The position numbers and the translations under genes are program-made. Under the pieces are notes generated by a model. It had not been told where the DNA came from. It worked only from the letters and a program-made list of their open reading frames with translations, and ran no database searches. A DNA stretch of 64,000 nt. Source: Flavicella sp049625305. Lineage in GTDB: Bacteria; Bacteroidota; Bacteroidia; Flavobacteriales; Flavobacteriaceae. Of the stretch, positions 15,627 through 24,899 are shown piece after piece; within the stretch, counting starts at the first letter, position 1, and each line of letters opens with the position of its first letter. The DNA is taken from NCBI GenBank assembly GCA_049625305.1, contig JBMZVD010000001.1:1-64000 (forward strand), written 5' to 3'.

Positions 15627-17678
15627 CTACAGAATACGATTCAATTTTTCAAAAAGTTTCTTTTTAAGACCTGTGTAATTCATAACTGCTTCTAAAACAC
15701 TGTCCCTCTCTCCTCCTTCAGACATTTCTTGCACCAAGTCTTGAATTTTGCGTTCGATAAGTACCCTTCTCATGTTTAGAATGGCATCAGTAACAAGTTT
15801 GGGCAACACTTCTAATTTAGGAGTGACATTTATTTCTTGTCCCTCCCAATCGCTCAAAACATGTTTTTCATCATCCATCAAAATATCGGTTACTGCCTGA
15901 GAGATTTCAATATCACTGTTACTTGTCAATTGCTCAATAGAAATCTTCTCTTCCCTATTAAGTTTGTCAATAATTTCCAAATAGATCTTCTTAAATACTT
16001 TGTGTGTAAATTCTATTTCATCGTCTTGCAACTGCAAATACAACTCTTGAGAAACTAAGCTTGTATACTCGTCTTTTATCATCACAACATTCCCTGTAGC
16101 ATCTACCTCTTCAAGCCAATCTACAAAATCCACTTGTTGATTTCCATAGATCAACAAAATCATGATGATTTGCTTTTCAAAGAGCTCCAGAGGATTTATT
16201 TCTGGCATTTTCAGTCCACCTCTCACTGGCGTTTCTATACCTGCTCTTTGTGCAACACGCATTTGAGAACCTCCTTTAGCAGGAGAATTACCAATTGCCG
16301 CTGGTCTTGAATCACTAGTATTACGCTCAGTTTGTCTTTGTTGGTTTTGTGATTTTTGGTAACTATCTCTTTCAGATTTTGTACGAATCTGCGCCAATTC
16401 ATTGAAAAGTACTTTTTCAGAAATTTCCATGACACGTGCACACTCTTGAACGTATACTTCTCTTTGTATATTGTCTGGAATTTTTGAAATACTCGTTACT
16501 ATGTCACGTATTAGATTGGCCTTTTTGATAGGGTCATTCTGAGCATCTTCCATCAATAAAGACACCTTAAAATTTATAAAATCTTTGGAATTGTCTTCCA
16601 AATAATTTTGCAACTCATCTTTTGATTTGGATTTTGAAAAAGTATCAGGATCTTCACCGTCCGGAAAAATCAAAACTTTGACATTCATCCCTTGTTCCAA
16701 AATCAAATCTATACCACGTATAGAGGCCCTAATACCGGCAGCATCTCCATCAAACAAAACAGTGATATTAGGTGTCAAACGGCGAATCAGACGAATTTGA
16801 TCTGGAGTCAATGCGGTTCCAGAAGAAGCTACAACATTTTCAACCCCCGCTTGGTGCATTGAAATCACATCAGTATATCCTTCTACCAAGTAACACATAT
16901 CTTCTTTAGCAATAGTTTGCTTAGCTTGGTAAATTCCGTACAAAACCTTACTCTTGTGATAGATATCACTTTCAGGTGAATTTAAATATTTTGCTGCCTT
17001 TTTATCGGCTTTTAATATTCTTCCTCCAAAGCCCAAAACACGTCCACTCATACTGTGAATTGGAAACAGAACACGCCCTTTAAAACGATCGAACTGTCTT
17101 TGACTGTCTTTTACTATTGTCAATCCTGTTTTCTCAAGATATTTGATATCAAAACCTTTACGTATGGCTGTATCTGTAAAAGCTGACCACTCATCAAGGT
17201 TATATCCCAACTCAAATTTAGCTATGATTTTGTCAGTAAAGCCTCTTTCTTTAAAATAAGAAAGCCCTATCGCCTTCCCTTTTGGATTTTTCAGTAAAAT
17301 ATCTCTGTAGTAGTCTTTGGCGAAATTGGAAACCAAATACATACTTTCCCGTTCGTCTGTAGCCTCTTTCTGTGCATCCGTTTGCGCTTCTTCCTCAACT
17401 TCAATATTATACTTATTAGCAAGATATTTAATAGCTTCAGGATAGGAAAAATGTTCGTGCTCCATCAAGAATGTCACTGCATTCCCTCCTTTACCTGTAC
17501 TAAAATCCTTCCATATTTGTTTTACTGGAGATACCATAAAAGAAGGTGACTTTTCATCCGTAAAAGGACTCAAGCCTTTGAAATTACTTCCTGCTTTTTT
17601 TAAGGAAACAAATTCACCTATTACCTCTTCAACACGAGCGGTTTCAAAGACACGGTCTATGGTACTTCTTAAAATCAT
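15627..17678 (-). CDS. dnaG: DNA primase (DnaG) lacking zinc ligands
   Basis: A 683-aa primase that makes RNA primers for replication. The N-terminal CHC2 fold is recognisable, but each zinc ligand is replaced: the usual CPFH reads S37-P-F-T40, and the usual KCFGCG reads K-D58-F-S-T61-G. The TOPRIM domain is intact, with EGYTDVISMHQAG and DGDAAGIRASIRG. A Gln/Arg-rich linker (residues about 415-470) precedes the C-terminal helicase-binding region. Apart from the lost Cys/His ligands the frame and length are normal, so this is not a broken gene. From memory, flavobacterial primases often show this substitution, which would make it a lineage trait. Initiation is at ATG 17678. Confidence 0.95.
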   Translation of the reverse strand: MILRSTIDRVFETARVEEVIGEFVSLKKAGSNFKGLSPFTDEKSPSFMVSPVKQIWKDFSTGKGGNAVTFLMEHEHFSYPEAIKYLANKYNIEVEEEAQTDAQKEATDERESMYLVSNFAKDYYRDILLKNPKGKAIGLSYFKERGFTDKIIAKFELGYNLDEWSAFTDTAIRKGFDIKYLEKTGLTIVKDSQRQFDRFKGRVLFPIHSMSGRVLGFGGRILKADKKAAKYLNSPESDIYHKSKVLYGIYQAKQTIAKEDMCYLVEGYTDVISMHQAGVENVVASSGTALTPDQIRLIRRLTPNITVLFDGDAAGIRASIRGIDLILEQGMNVKVLIFPDGEDPDTFSKSKSKDELQNYLEDNSKDFINFKVSLLMEDAQNDPIKKANLIRDIVTSISKIPDNIQREVYVQECARVMEISEKVLFNELAQIRTKSERDSYQKSQNQQRQTERNTSDSRPAAIGNSPAKGGSQMRVAQRAGIETPVRGGLKMPEINPLELFEKQIIMILLIYGNQQVDFVDWLEEVDATGNVVMIKDEYTSLVSQELYLQLQDDEIEFTHKVFKKIYLEIIDKLNREEKISIEQLTSNSDIEISQAVTDILMDDEKHVLSDWEGQEINVTPKLEVLPKLVTDAILNMRRVLIERKIQDLVQEMSEGGERDSVLEAVMNYTGLKKKLFEKLNRIL

Positions 17679-17789
17679 TTAGCTACTACTGTTATGTTGT
17701 AAAGTAAAATATATAGAAGTAGTTGTCGCGTCAAACACAACAACTACTCAGAAATATTAACAAACTATTAAAAACCTAAGGTTTCTTAT

Positions 17790-19028
17790 TTAAGAGGCAG
17801 CCTTTAGTTTTTTTAACTTTGTTTTTGATATTTTTTTTATCGCATAGGCTTTGGTCAAAGAAAACTCTTTTTTATCTGCACTAGGTAGCTCAAACATAGC
17901 ATCAGTCAAAATTGTCTCACACAAAGAACGCAATCCTCTTGCTCCCAACTTGTATTCCAATGCTTTAGCAACAATATAGTCCAAAGCATCATCTTTGACC
18001 TTAAATTTGATGCCGTCCATTTCAAACAGTTTGGTGTATTGCTTTATCAATGAGTTTTTAGGCTCTGTAAGAATCGAACGCAATGTTTTTCCGTCCAAAG
18101 GATTCATATAACTCAATACTGGTAACCTTCCAATAATCTCCGGAATCAGACCAAAAGTTTTCAAATCACTTGGAATCACATATTGCAACAGATTCGCTTC
18201 ATCGATATTATCATCAGACAAAGCAGCTGAATATCCTACTGCCTGACGGTTCAATCTATTACTAATATTGCGTTCTATACCTGCAAAAGCACCACCTGCA
18301 ATAAACAAAATATCTTTGGTATTGACTTCTACAAACTTTTGATCTGGGTGTTTTCTTCCTCCTTTAGGAGCTACATTTACAACAGTACCTTCTAAAAGTT
18401 TTAGCAAAGCTTGTTGCACTCCTTCACCAGACACATCTCTGGTAATAGATGGGTTGTCTCCTTTACGAGCAATTTTATCGATTTCATCAATAAAAACAAT
18501 ACCTCGTTCTGCTTTTTCTACATCATAGTCAGCAGCTTGTAATAGACGGCTTAGAATGCTTTCTACATCCTCTCCTACGTATCCAGCTTGCGTCAAAACT
18601 GTAGCATCAACGATTGCAAAAGGTACATTGAGCATCTTGGCAATTGATTTTGCAATTAGAGTCTTACCTGTACCTGTTTCACCGACTAGAATCATATTAC
18701 TCTTTTCGATTTCAACTTCATCTTGAATATCTTTGGGCTGCATCAATCTTTTGTAGTGATTGTATACTGCAACAGCCATGGTTTTCTTGGTCTGGTCTTG
18801 ACCTATGATGTACTGTTCGAGAAATTTCTTGATTTCTACAGGTTTTTTCACCTCAAAAGTGGGCATAACCGTTGACGTGTCATCAGTTGCATTTTCTTCT
18901 AAAACAATTCCATATGCTTGTTCGATACATTTATCACAAATATGGGCCCCCATTCCAGCTATTAGCAAATTGGTCTCCGCCTTTGTTCGCCCACAAAACG
19001 AACATTCTAAACTCTCTTCTTTCGACAT
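17790..19028 (-). CDS. clpX: ATP-dependent Clp protease ATP-binding subunit ClpX
   Basis: A 412-aa AAA+ unfoldase that feeds substrates to ClpP. The N-terminal zinc-binding domain has C9, C12, C31 and C34 (CSFC and CDKC). GETGTGKT near residue 116 is Walker A, IVFIDEIDKIARKGD is Walker B, and the pore and sensor region GVQQALLKLLEG is present. It lies 72 bases downstream of clpP on the same strand, the usual order. The C-terminus ends in a Lys-rich tail. Confidence 0.98.
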   Translation of the reverse strand: MSKEESLECSFCGRTKAETNLLIAGMGAHICDKCIEQAYGIVLEENATDDTSTVMPTFEVKKPVEIKKFLEQYIIGQDQTKKTMAVAVYNHYKRLMQPKDIQDEVEIEKSNMILVGETGTGKTLIAKSIAKMLNVPFAIVDATVLTQAGYVGEDVESILSRLLQAADYDVEKAERGIVFIDEIDKIARKGDNPSITRDVSGEGVQQALLKLLEGTVVNVAPKGGRKHPDQKFVEVNTKDILFIAGGAFAGIERNISNRLNRQAVGYSAALSDDNIDEANLLQYVIPSDLKTFGLIPEIIGRLPVLSYMNPLDGKTLRSILTEPKNSLIKQYTKLFEMDGIKFKVKDDALDYIVAKALEYKLGARGLRSLCETILTDAMFELPSADKKEFSLTKAYAIKKISKTKLKKLKAAS

Positions 19029-19100
19029 AAATTATTTATAATTATAACCTTACCCTTCTATAACACAAAAACGACAATTTATTGCTCGTTTGGTATTTTA

Positions 19101-19763
19101 TTATTTATTCCTAGTTAAAATTTCGTCCACCATCCCATAGGCTTTTGCTTCCTCTGCTTTCATCCAATAATCTCTATCAGAATCATTGTGTACTTTTTCG
19201 ATTGACTGCCCTGAATGCTTTGAAATAATCTGGTACAACTCATCTTTTAACTTTAAAATTTCACGTGCTGTAATTTCAATATCACTAGCTTGACCTTGCG
19301 CACCACCCAAAGGCTGATGTATCATAACACGAGAATGAGGTAAAGCTGAACGTTTTCCTTTTTCTCCTGCACACATTAAAACTGCTCCCATAGAAGCTGC
19401 CATTCCTGTACATATGGTTGCAACATCGGGCTTTATAAACTGCATTGTGTCGTAAATACCCAATCCTGCATAAACTCCCCCTCCTGGAGAATTAATGTAT
19501 ATAGAAATATCTTTATTGGCATCTACACTTTCTAAGAAAAGTAATTGAGCTTGAATAATGTTGGCAACCTGGTCGTTAATACCTGTTCCCAAAAATATAA
19601 TACGATCCATCATCAAACGTGAAAAAACATCCATTTGTGTGATGTTCATTTGACGCTCCTCCATAATGTAGGGAGTTACAGAACTTCTCAATTTATCATA
19701 ATGCATACTATTGATTCCGTGGTGCTTTGTTGCGTACTTTTCAAATTCTTTTCCGTAATCCAT
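19101..19763 (-). CDS. clpP: ATP-dependent Clp protease proteolytic subunit ClpP
   Basis: A 220-aa serine protease forming the tetradecameric chamber of ClpXP. The catalytic Ser124 is in GMAASMGAVL and His149 in HSRVMIHQPLGG; the third residue is an Asp in the following helix region. About 25 extra N-terminal residues act as propeptide in this family. TATCTTTA on the minus strand (19791-19784) is a near-consensus -7 box 20 bases upstream of the ATG. Trigger factor, which usually precedes clpP, is here separated by two plus-strand genes. Confidence 0.98.
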   Translation of the reverse strand: MDYGKEFEKYATKHHGINSMHYDKLRSSVTPYIMEERQMNITQMDVFSRLMMDRIIFLGTGINDQVANIIQAQLLFLESVDANKDISIYINSPGGGVYAGLGIYDTMQFIKPDVATICTGMAASMGAVLMCAGEKGKRSALPHSRVMIHQPLGGAQGQASDIEITAREILKLKDELYQIISKHSGQSIEKVHNDSDRDYWMKAEEAKAYGMVDEILTRNK

Positions 19764-19850
19764 TTGGTTTGTTTTTAAGGGTGTAAAGATAAGGAGATAT
19801 TACTAGATTCTTACTGATAACAGCTCTCATTTTATAGTTTGTATAAACTT

Positions 19851-19889
19851 AAAAAAGCACTAAAACATTACAGTACAATGTGCTTTTTT
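19851..19889 (+). terminator. Orphan terminator-like hairpin between divergent genes
   Basis: AAAAAAGCAC (19851-19860) pairs with GTGCTTTTTT (19880-19889), with T residues following on the plus strand. An alternative inner pairing of ACATT and AATGT is possible. It lies between clpP (leftward) and the 20035 gene (rightward), so it is downstream of neither. The rest of 19764-20034 contains only the two promoters. The hairpin could end an unannotated small RNA, or limit readthrough from antisense transcription. Confidence 0.4.
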
Positions 19890-19968
19890 TTATATAACTG
19901 ATAGCAAAATAAGAATTTTTAAGCTGAATTCACAAGAAAACAAGAACTTCTAATTTTTTTCTTCAGTT

Positions 19969-20002
19969 TTGACACTTACAATTAAAAAAAAACATAATTT
20001 TA
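19969..20002 (+). promoter_or_regulatory. Promoter of the 20035 gene
   Basis: TTG (19969-19971), a 23-base spacer and TAATTTTA (19995-20002) fit the Bacteroidota promoter with one change at the last base. The TTG could be mistaken for a start codon, but it is the -33 element; translation begins at ATG 20035. Confidence 0.5.
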
Positions 20003-20034
20003 CACATATCAAAAAAAACAAAACCCCAACAATT

Positions 20035-20649
20035 ATGAGAGATCTAAGATATATTCCACTTTTTACACTTGCATGTTTTCTTATGTACAATTTTGGTTTT
20101 GGACAACAACCAAAAGCAACTGAGGAAAACCCTTTTGAAAAAGATGGAACTATTAAAAGTCTTTTTTCTTACACTTTTGATAAATCGAGTAACTACAAAG
20201 CATACAAAGTAATCGATAAAAAACAATTTCTAGTATTGCAACAAAACGTGCTTGACAGTCTAGATTTTTTGAAAAATGAAATATCGAAACAAAAGAGTAC
20301 TACAAATAAATTAGATACTGAACTAGCTTCTCTAAACGAAGAAATTAAAGAAACTACTCAGAAATTACAAAAAGTAGTAAATTCGAAAAACTCAATAAAC
20401 ATACTCGATTTTGAAATAGAAAAGAAAACGTACAACACTATTGTAATTGCCTTTCTATTGCTTCTTATTCTACTTGTCATTTTTTACATCTATAAATTCT
20501 ACAAAAGCAACATCCTTACTAAAGAAGCAAAAGAACTTGCAGATGAATTACAATTGGAACTTGAAAATGCACAAAAATCGGCACTCAATAGATATCAAAT
20601 TCTCAACAGAAAATATCAAGACGAGATCATGAAAAACAGAAAAGAATAG
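20035..20649 (+). CDS. Exported coiled-coil protein with a transmembrane helix, unknown function
   Basis: A 204-aa protein with a signal-like N-terminus (IPLFTLACFLMYNFGFGQQ), a charged region, a coiled coil at about 75-118, one transmembrane helix at about 134-153 (TIVIAFLLLLILLVIFYIYK) and a cytoplasmic helical tail. Similar flavobacterial proteins have been labelled tRNA (guanine-N1)-methyltransferase in some genomes, as I recall, but nothing here supports a methyltransferase: there is no SAM-binding motif. The start at 20035 is chosen because the promoter covers 19969-20002. Confidence 0.75.
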   Translation: MRDLRYIPLFTLACFLMYNFGFGQQPKATEENPFEKDGTIKSLFSYTFDKSSNYKAYKVIDKKQFLVLQQNVLDSLDFLKNEISKQKSTTNKLDTELASLNEEIKETTQKLQKVVNSKNSINILDFEIEKKTYNTIVIAFLLLLILLVIFYIYKFYKSNILTKEAKELADELQLELENAQKSALNRYQILNRKYQDEIMKNRKE

Positions 20650-20798
20650 ATCACAGACTAATTACTTCTCTATTCTTTCAATTGTAACTCAAAACATGAA
20701 ATTCATGGATATTTGTTAGTTTTTTTATTTTAAACGGGGTTTTTTACGAAATCTTAAATCTTAAAGCTACCTTTGTAGCACACTTTAACACGATATAC

Positions 20799-22133
20799 AT
20801 GAGGTTTTCCGATTTAAATCTAAACACCCCCCTACTGAATGCTCTAGACAATCTAGGATACGATTATGCAACACCCATCCAAGCTGCAGCATTTTCAGTA
20901 ATATCCTCTGGTAAAGATGTAGTAGGAATAGCACAAACCGGAACAGGTAAAACCTTTGCGTATTTACTCCCACTTTTAAAACAATTAAAATATTCAGAAC
21001 AAAAGCACCCACGTGTTTTGATTATAGTACCTACAAGAGAACTCGTGCTACAAGTTGTTGAAGCTTTAGAAGAACTCACTAAATACATCAACACTCGCAT
21101 AGGTGGAGTGTACGGAGGAGCTAATATCAACACTCAAAAACAGTTGATTTTTGAAGGCCTAGACATTTTGGTTTCGACACCAGGTAGACTAATTGATCTC
21201 GGTGCAACGAAAGTCCTCAACCTTAAAAAAATACAAAAATTGGTTTTAGACGAAGTTGACGAGGTTTTGAATCTAGGATTCAGACACCAGCTTGAAATTG
21301 TTTTGGACATGCTACCATTTAAGAAACAAAGTGTATTATTTTCAGCCACTATGACGGAGGATGTAAAAAGTATTATCGAAACATTCTTTAAATCTCCTGA
21401 GTATGTAGAAATTGAAAGAGTTGGAACACCTTTAGAAAAAATAAATCAACAATTGTTCAATGTCAAAAACTTTTACACCAAAGTCAACCTAATCCAACAC
21501 TTACTCAGCGACAAAGAAAATTATACCAAAGTATTACTTTTCACAAAAAACAAAAGAGTTGCTGATAAGTTATTCAGTGAATTTGAAAATATTGGAGACG
21601 CTGAGGGAATCTCAGTGATACATTCCAACAAATCTCAAAACTTTAGAATTCAAGCTATCAAAGGTTTTCAAGAAGGAATTCACAGAATATTAATTGCAAC
21701 GGACGTATTGGCAAGGGGAATTGATATTGAAGGTATCTCTCACGTCATCAATTTTGACATCCCAAAAGATGCAGAAAGTTATATACATAGAATTGGAAGA
21801 ACAGGACGTGCCAAAAATGAAGGAAACGCTATTACATTCGTTACTCCAGAAGATGAAGAAGTATTGAATGAAATTGAAGCCTTGATGGACATGAAAGTCC
21901 CGACGAATGAGTTGCCTGATGAAGTTCCCGTTTCTAACAAAATGACTGAGGATGAAATACCAAAAGAAATCATCAAACCTTATCAAAAAAAGCGATCAAA
22001 AGAATTTGCTCCTGGTCCAGCATTTCACGAGAAAAAAGAGAAGAACAAAAAAACAAACCAAGGAGGATCGTACAGACGTGAATTGGCTAAAAAATACAAA
22101 AAACCAAAAACAAGAGGTCAAAAAAGAAAGTAA
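20799..22133 (+). CDS. DEAD-box RNA helicase with DEVD motif II
   Basis: A 444-aa ATP-dependent RNA helicase. The Q motif is GYDYATPIQ, motif I AQTGTGKT, Ia PTRELVLQV, III FSAT, and motif VI HRIGRTGRA. Motif II reads LVLDEVDEVLN, so it is DEVD rather than DEAD; the catalytic D-E pair is kept. The C-terminal about 60 residues are very basic (KKRSKEF, KEKNKKTNQGG, RGQKRK), an RNA-binding tail. TACCTTTG at 20768-20775 is the -7 box, inside a small GCTAC/GTAGC palindrome. Likely role is ribosome assembly or RNA decay. Confidence 0.95.
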   Translation: MRFSDLNLNTPLLNALDNLGYDYATPIQAAAFSVISSGKDVVGIAQTGTGKTFAYLLPLLKQLKYSEQKHPRVLIIVPTRELVLQVVEALEELTKYINTRIGGVYGGANINTQKQLIFEGLDILVSTPGRLIDLGATKVLNLKKIQKLVLDEVDEVLNLGFRHQLEIVLDMLPFKKQSVLFSATMTEDVKSIIETFFKSPEYVEIERVGTPLEKINQQLFNVKNFYTKVNLIQHLLSDKENYTKVLLFTKNKRVADKLFSEFENIGDAEGISVIHSNKSQNFRIQAIKGFQEGIHRILIATDVLARGIDIEGISHVINFDIPKDAESYIHRIGRTGRAKNEGNAITFVTPEDEEVLNEIEALMDMKVPTNELPDEVPVSNKMTEDEIPKEIIKPYQKKRSKEFAPGPAFHEKKEKNKKTNQGGSYRRELAKKYKKPKTRGQKRK

Positions 22134-22175
22134 CTCATATTCAAAAGCACACTTTATTAAACTTCTTCTTAAAAC

Positions 22176-22209
22176 AAAAAAATCCTTAATTTTCATTAAG
22201 GATTTTTTT
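22176..22209. terminator. Bidirectional terminator between the helicase and tig
   Basis: A perfect 14-15 bp stem centred on AATCCTTAAT / ATTAAGGATT with a TTTC loop, flanked by A on the left and T on the right, so it works in both directions for the two convergent genes. Confidence 0.85.
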
Positions 22210-22226
22210 TATCTGTAAGTAATTTC

Positions 22227-23549
22227 TTACTTATAAACTTCTTTTACAAAAGCCTCGTAAGTCACTTCTTTTTCTTTAAAAGTGATAGTCTCCTTAAAGA
22301 AATCTAACATCTTCTTGCTAGTCAATTGTTGTTGCAAACGCTTTGCTTCGTCTTGGTTACTCAAAACTCTGTTAGCAATATCTTCCAATTCTTTCTCTTC
22401 AGGATTCATATTTCCATACTGAGCCATTTGTGCTTTGATAAAATCAATAGCATAGGCTTTTAATTCTGCGTAATCCAAAGAAATGTCATTAGCAGTCATG
22501 ATCTTACTTTCGATCAATTGGTAACGCAATCCTTTCTCAGACTTTTCAAATTCTTCTGCAGCTTGCTCTTCAGAAATTGGATTTTCTCCAGCAGTAGCCA
22601 ACCATTTCTTTAGGAAGGTTTCAGGCAAGTCAAATTTGGTGTTTTCAATCAAGTATTCAGTTACACTATTCAACAACTGTTGATCCGCTTGATTCTTAAA
22701 TTGTCCCTCTGCGTCCTCTTTAATTTTTTCTCTCACTTCTTCAATAGAAGTTACATTTCCTTCCCCAAACAACTTGTCAAATAACTCTTGATTTAACTCA
22801 GCCAATTCGATTTGTGTAATTTCTTCAACAGTGAATGTCAATGGAATTTCAAGACCTTCAATTTCTTCTTTAGCCAATCCTAAAGCCCCCATTAATTTGT
22901 CATTGTCTACAAACAAGGACTTCGTTTTCAAAGAAAGAACATCTCCTACTTTAGATCCCAAAAATTTCTTAGCGTTTAACTTTCCTTTGATATCTTCTAA
23001 AGCAAAGGTTGCTTTGTTTTCAATTCCTTTCTCTTCGTTTACAAAAGTACCAGTGATGTTGTTTCCTTCAGCAACTTCTTCTTGAGCTTGCATTTTTCCA
23101 TAACGGCTCTGTAAGTTTTCAACTTCCTTATCAATCAAACTATCTTCAGCAACAATCGTGTAGTTAGTTATTTTTTTCTTCGCAGATAAATCTACATCAA
23201 ACTGAGGAGCCAAACCTAATTCAAACTCAAAAGAAAAATCTTCTGCATCCCATGAAAATGACTCATCAATCTTTGGTAATGGATTCCCCAAAATCTCAAG
23301 CTTCTCATCATTTAAGTAAGTATTCAAAGACTCTTGCAACATTTTGTTAATTTCATCAATCATGATTGACTTTCCGTACTGCTTTTTGATCATTCCCATT
23401 GGCACGTGTCCTTTTCTAAATCCTGGAATGTCTGCTTTTTTACGGTAATCTTGTAAAATTGAAGTAACCTTATCTGTGTAATCTGCAGCCACAACATCTA
23501 CCTTAACAACAGCGTTTAACTCGTCTATACTTTGTCTTGTAATATTCAT
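22227..23549 (-). CDS. tig: Trigger factor
   Basis: A 440-aa ribosome-associated chaperone. The ribosome-binding signature PGFRKGHVPMGMIKKQYG lies near residue 40, followed by the central FKBP-like region and the long helical C-terminal arms (LRYQLIESKIMTANDI). The FKBP region is divergent, as is usual in Bacteroidota. It has its own promoter upstream and a shared terminator downstream. Confidence 0.95.
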   Translation of the reverse strand: MNITRQSIDELNAVVKVDVVAADYTDKVTSILQDYRKKADIPGFRKGHVPMGMIKKQYGKSIMIDEINKMLQESLNTYLNDEKLEILGNPLPKIDESFSWDAEDFSFEFELGLAPQFDVDLSAKKKITNYTIVAEDSLIDKEVENLQSRYGKMQAQEEVAEGNNITGTFVNEEKGIENKATFALEDIKGKLNAKKFLGSKVGDVLSLKTKSLFVDNDKLMGALGLAKEEIEGLEIPLTFTVEEITQIELAELNQELFDKLFGEGNVTSIEEVREKIKEDAEGQFKNQADQQLLNSVTEYLIENTKFDLPETFLKKWLATAGENPISEEQAAEEFEKSEKGLRYQLIESKIMTANDISLDYAELKAYAIDFIKAQMAQYGNMNPEEKELEDIANRVLSNQDEAKRLQQQLTSKKMLDFFKETITFKEKEVTYEAFVKEVYK

Positions 23550-23587
23550 CTTGATATTTTGGTATTTAATTTCCTTAAAATTGGCTG

Positions 23588-23618
23588 CAAAAATAATAAT
23601 TTTTTATGAATTGAGCAA
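23588..23618 (-). promoter_or_regulatory. Promoter of tig
   Basis: On the minus strand TTG (23618-23616), a 20-base spacer and TATTTTTG (23595-23588) match the consensus fully. The ATG lies about 38 bases downstream. Confidence 0.6.
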
Positions 23619-23648
23619 TCTTTAATTAGTTCTCCCTCAAACACTTTC

Positions 23649-23990
23649 TCAATCATCTATAAAAACAGAAAATAGAAATGATCGAACAGCCCATAAAAGC
23701 AAACTAAAGAAAAAAGCTGCCAAAAAGCCACTCACATAAAAACCATCTACTAAGCTACTCGCTAATAAAATAATGCAGGCGTTAATACACAACACAAAAA
23801 AGCCCATACTTACCAAAGTTACTGGCAAAGTAAACAACAGTAAAACAGGTCTTATAAATGTATTCAAAAAAGCCAATGCGATTGCTACCCATATAGCATT
23901 TCCGTAGCTTGTAACACTCACACCTGGCAATAAACTTGAAATTAACACGACTGCAAGTCCCGTCAACAATAATTTCAAAAATGTTCTCAT
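23649..23990 (-). CDS. Small four-helix membrane protein, phage-holin-IV-like family (PF04020 type)
   Basis: A 113-aa protein starting at ATG 23990 (MRTFLKLLLTGLAVVLIS). Longer reading to 24038 adds 16 residues without signal character. Four hydrophobic segments and the conserved NAIWVAIALAFLNTFIRPVL place it in the family annotated as phage holin family protein. There are no phage genes nearby, and these proteins are widespread chromosomal membrane proteins, so lysis activity should not be assumed. Confidence 0.82.
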   Translation of the reverse strand: MRTFLKLLLTGLAVVLISSLLPGVSVTSYGNAIWVAIALAFLNTFIRPVLLLFTLPVTLVSMGFFVLCINACIILLASSLVDGFYVSGFLAAFFFSLLLWAVRSFLFSVFIDD

Positions 23991-24079
23991 ATTTTTATGT
24001 TTTATAATGAAAACACCAAAACAATGCCATTCATCCATACAAAAGGTTTGTTGTCAAAAAGTCACTTAAACTGTATTGA

Positions 24080-24877
24080 CTATGAAGTAATGTCAGCAAC
24101 ACCTAAATTTTTAGACAAAAAAGACAGCAAAGATTCCATAAAATCTTTTGGATTTTCAGCATGTAACCAATGTCCAGCATTGGCTATCGTCTCAATGGAA
24201 GCCTTTGAAAAATGTGCTTCAATCAAGGCCTCATCCTCTTTCCCAATATAATCTGACTTTGCCCCTCTCAAAAAAAGTGTTGGGCCATCAAATGCGGTAA
24301 AAGCTGGTAATGCGGCACCAACTTCACTGTTGTTATCAGTTAGACTATCCAAGTTAAACCGAAAAGCGAGCGTGTCTTTAGTTTTTCTATAAATATTTTT
24401 TAGTAAAAACTGTCTTACTCCTTCTTCGTTGATGTAATTTTGAAGTATTACATCTACTTCAGAACGCAGTGTTATTTTTGAAAAATCAACCGCATTTAAA
24501 GCTTCTAAGATTGAATCGTGATGTGGGGCATAATACTTAGGAGCTATATCTGCTACAATCAATTTTTTCACATACTCAGGATAAGATACCGCAAACAACA
24601 TAGCTGTTTTACCTCCCATAGAATGCCCTAAAATAAAAACTTCTTCTAAACAGTGAAAAAGAAGATACGACTTAAGGTCAGCCACCATCAATTCGTAGTC
24701 AAAATCCTCAGCATGAAAGCTTCTTCCGTGATTGCGTTGGTCAATGAGATGTACTTCATATTTTTTGGCCAATATATTGGCGTGCGACTTCCAATTGTCC
24801 CCCATACCAAAATATCCATGTAATATTAACAAAGGATATCCTTCTCCCTGTATTTTTGAATGTAGAATTTTCTCCAT
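24080..24877 (-). CDS. Alpha/beta hydrolase (YbfF-like esterase)
   Basis: A 265-aa cytoplasmic hydrolase. HGYFGMGDNW holds the oxyanion-hole region, DQRNHGRS the second landmark, GHSMGG the nucleophile elbow, and NAGHWLHAENP the catalytic His. This resembles the YbfF acyl-esterase family. The substrate is unknown. It lies 22 bases downstream of pdxJ and is probably in the same transcript. Confidence 0.9.
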   Translation of the reverse strand: MEKILHSKIQGEGYPLLILHGYFGMGDNWKSHANILAKKYEVHLIDQRNHGRSFHAEDFDYELMVADLKSYLLFHCLEEVFILGHSMGGKTAMLFAVSYPEYVKKLIVADIAPKYYAPHHDSILEALNAVDFSKITLRSEVDVILQNYINEEGVRQFLLKNIYRKTKDTLAFRFNLDSLTDNNSEVGAALPAFTAFDGPTLFLRGAKSDYIGKEDEALIEAHFSKASIETIANAGHWLHAENPKDFMESLLSFLSKNLGVADITS

Positions 24878-24899
24878 AAGAAGTGATATTTTGGTGTAG

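Noticed and set aside
15627..17678. dnaG as a decaying pseudogene because zinc ligands are missing
   Set aside because: The frame, length and TOPRIM motifs are intact and the substitutions are local, so it appears functional.
20035..20649. tRNA methyltransferase
   Set aside because: No SAM-binding or SPOUT motif; the protein is a signal peptide, coiled coil and membrane helix.
21952..22218. Basic open frame overlapping the helicase end
   Set aside because: It is the shifted reading of the Lys/Arg-rich helicase tail and runs into the terminator.
23649..23990. Phage holin suggesting a prophage
   Set aside because: The family label is historical. No integrase, capsid, lysin or att repeat is nearby, and neighbours are core genes.
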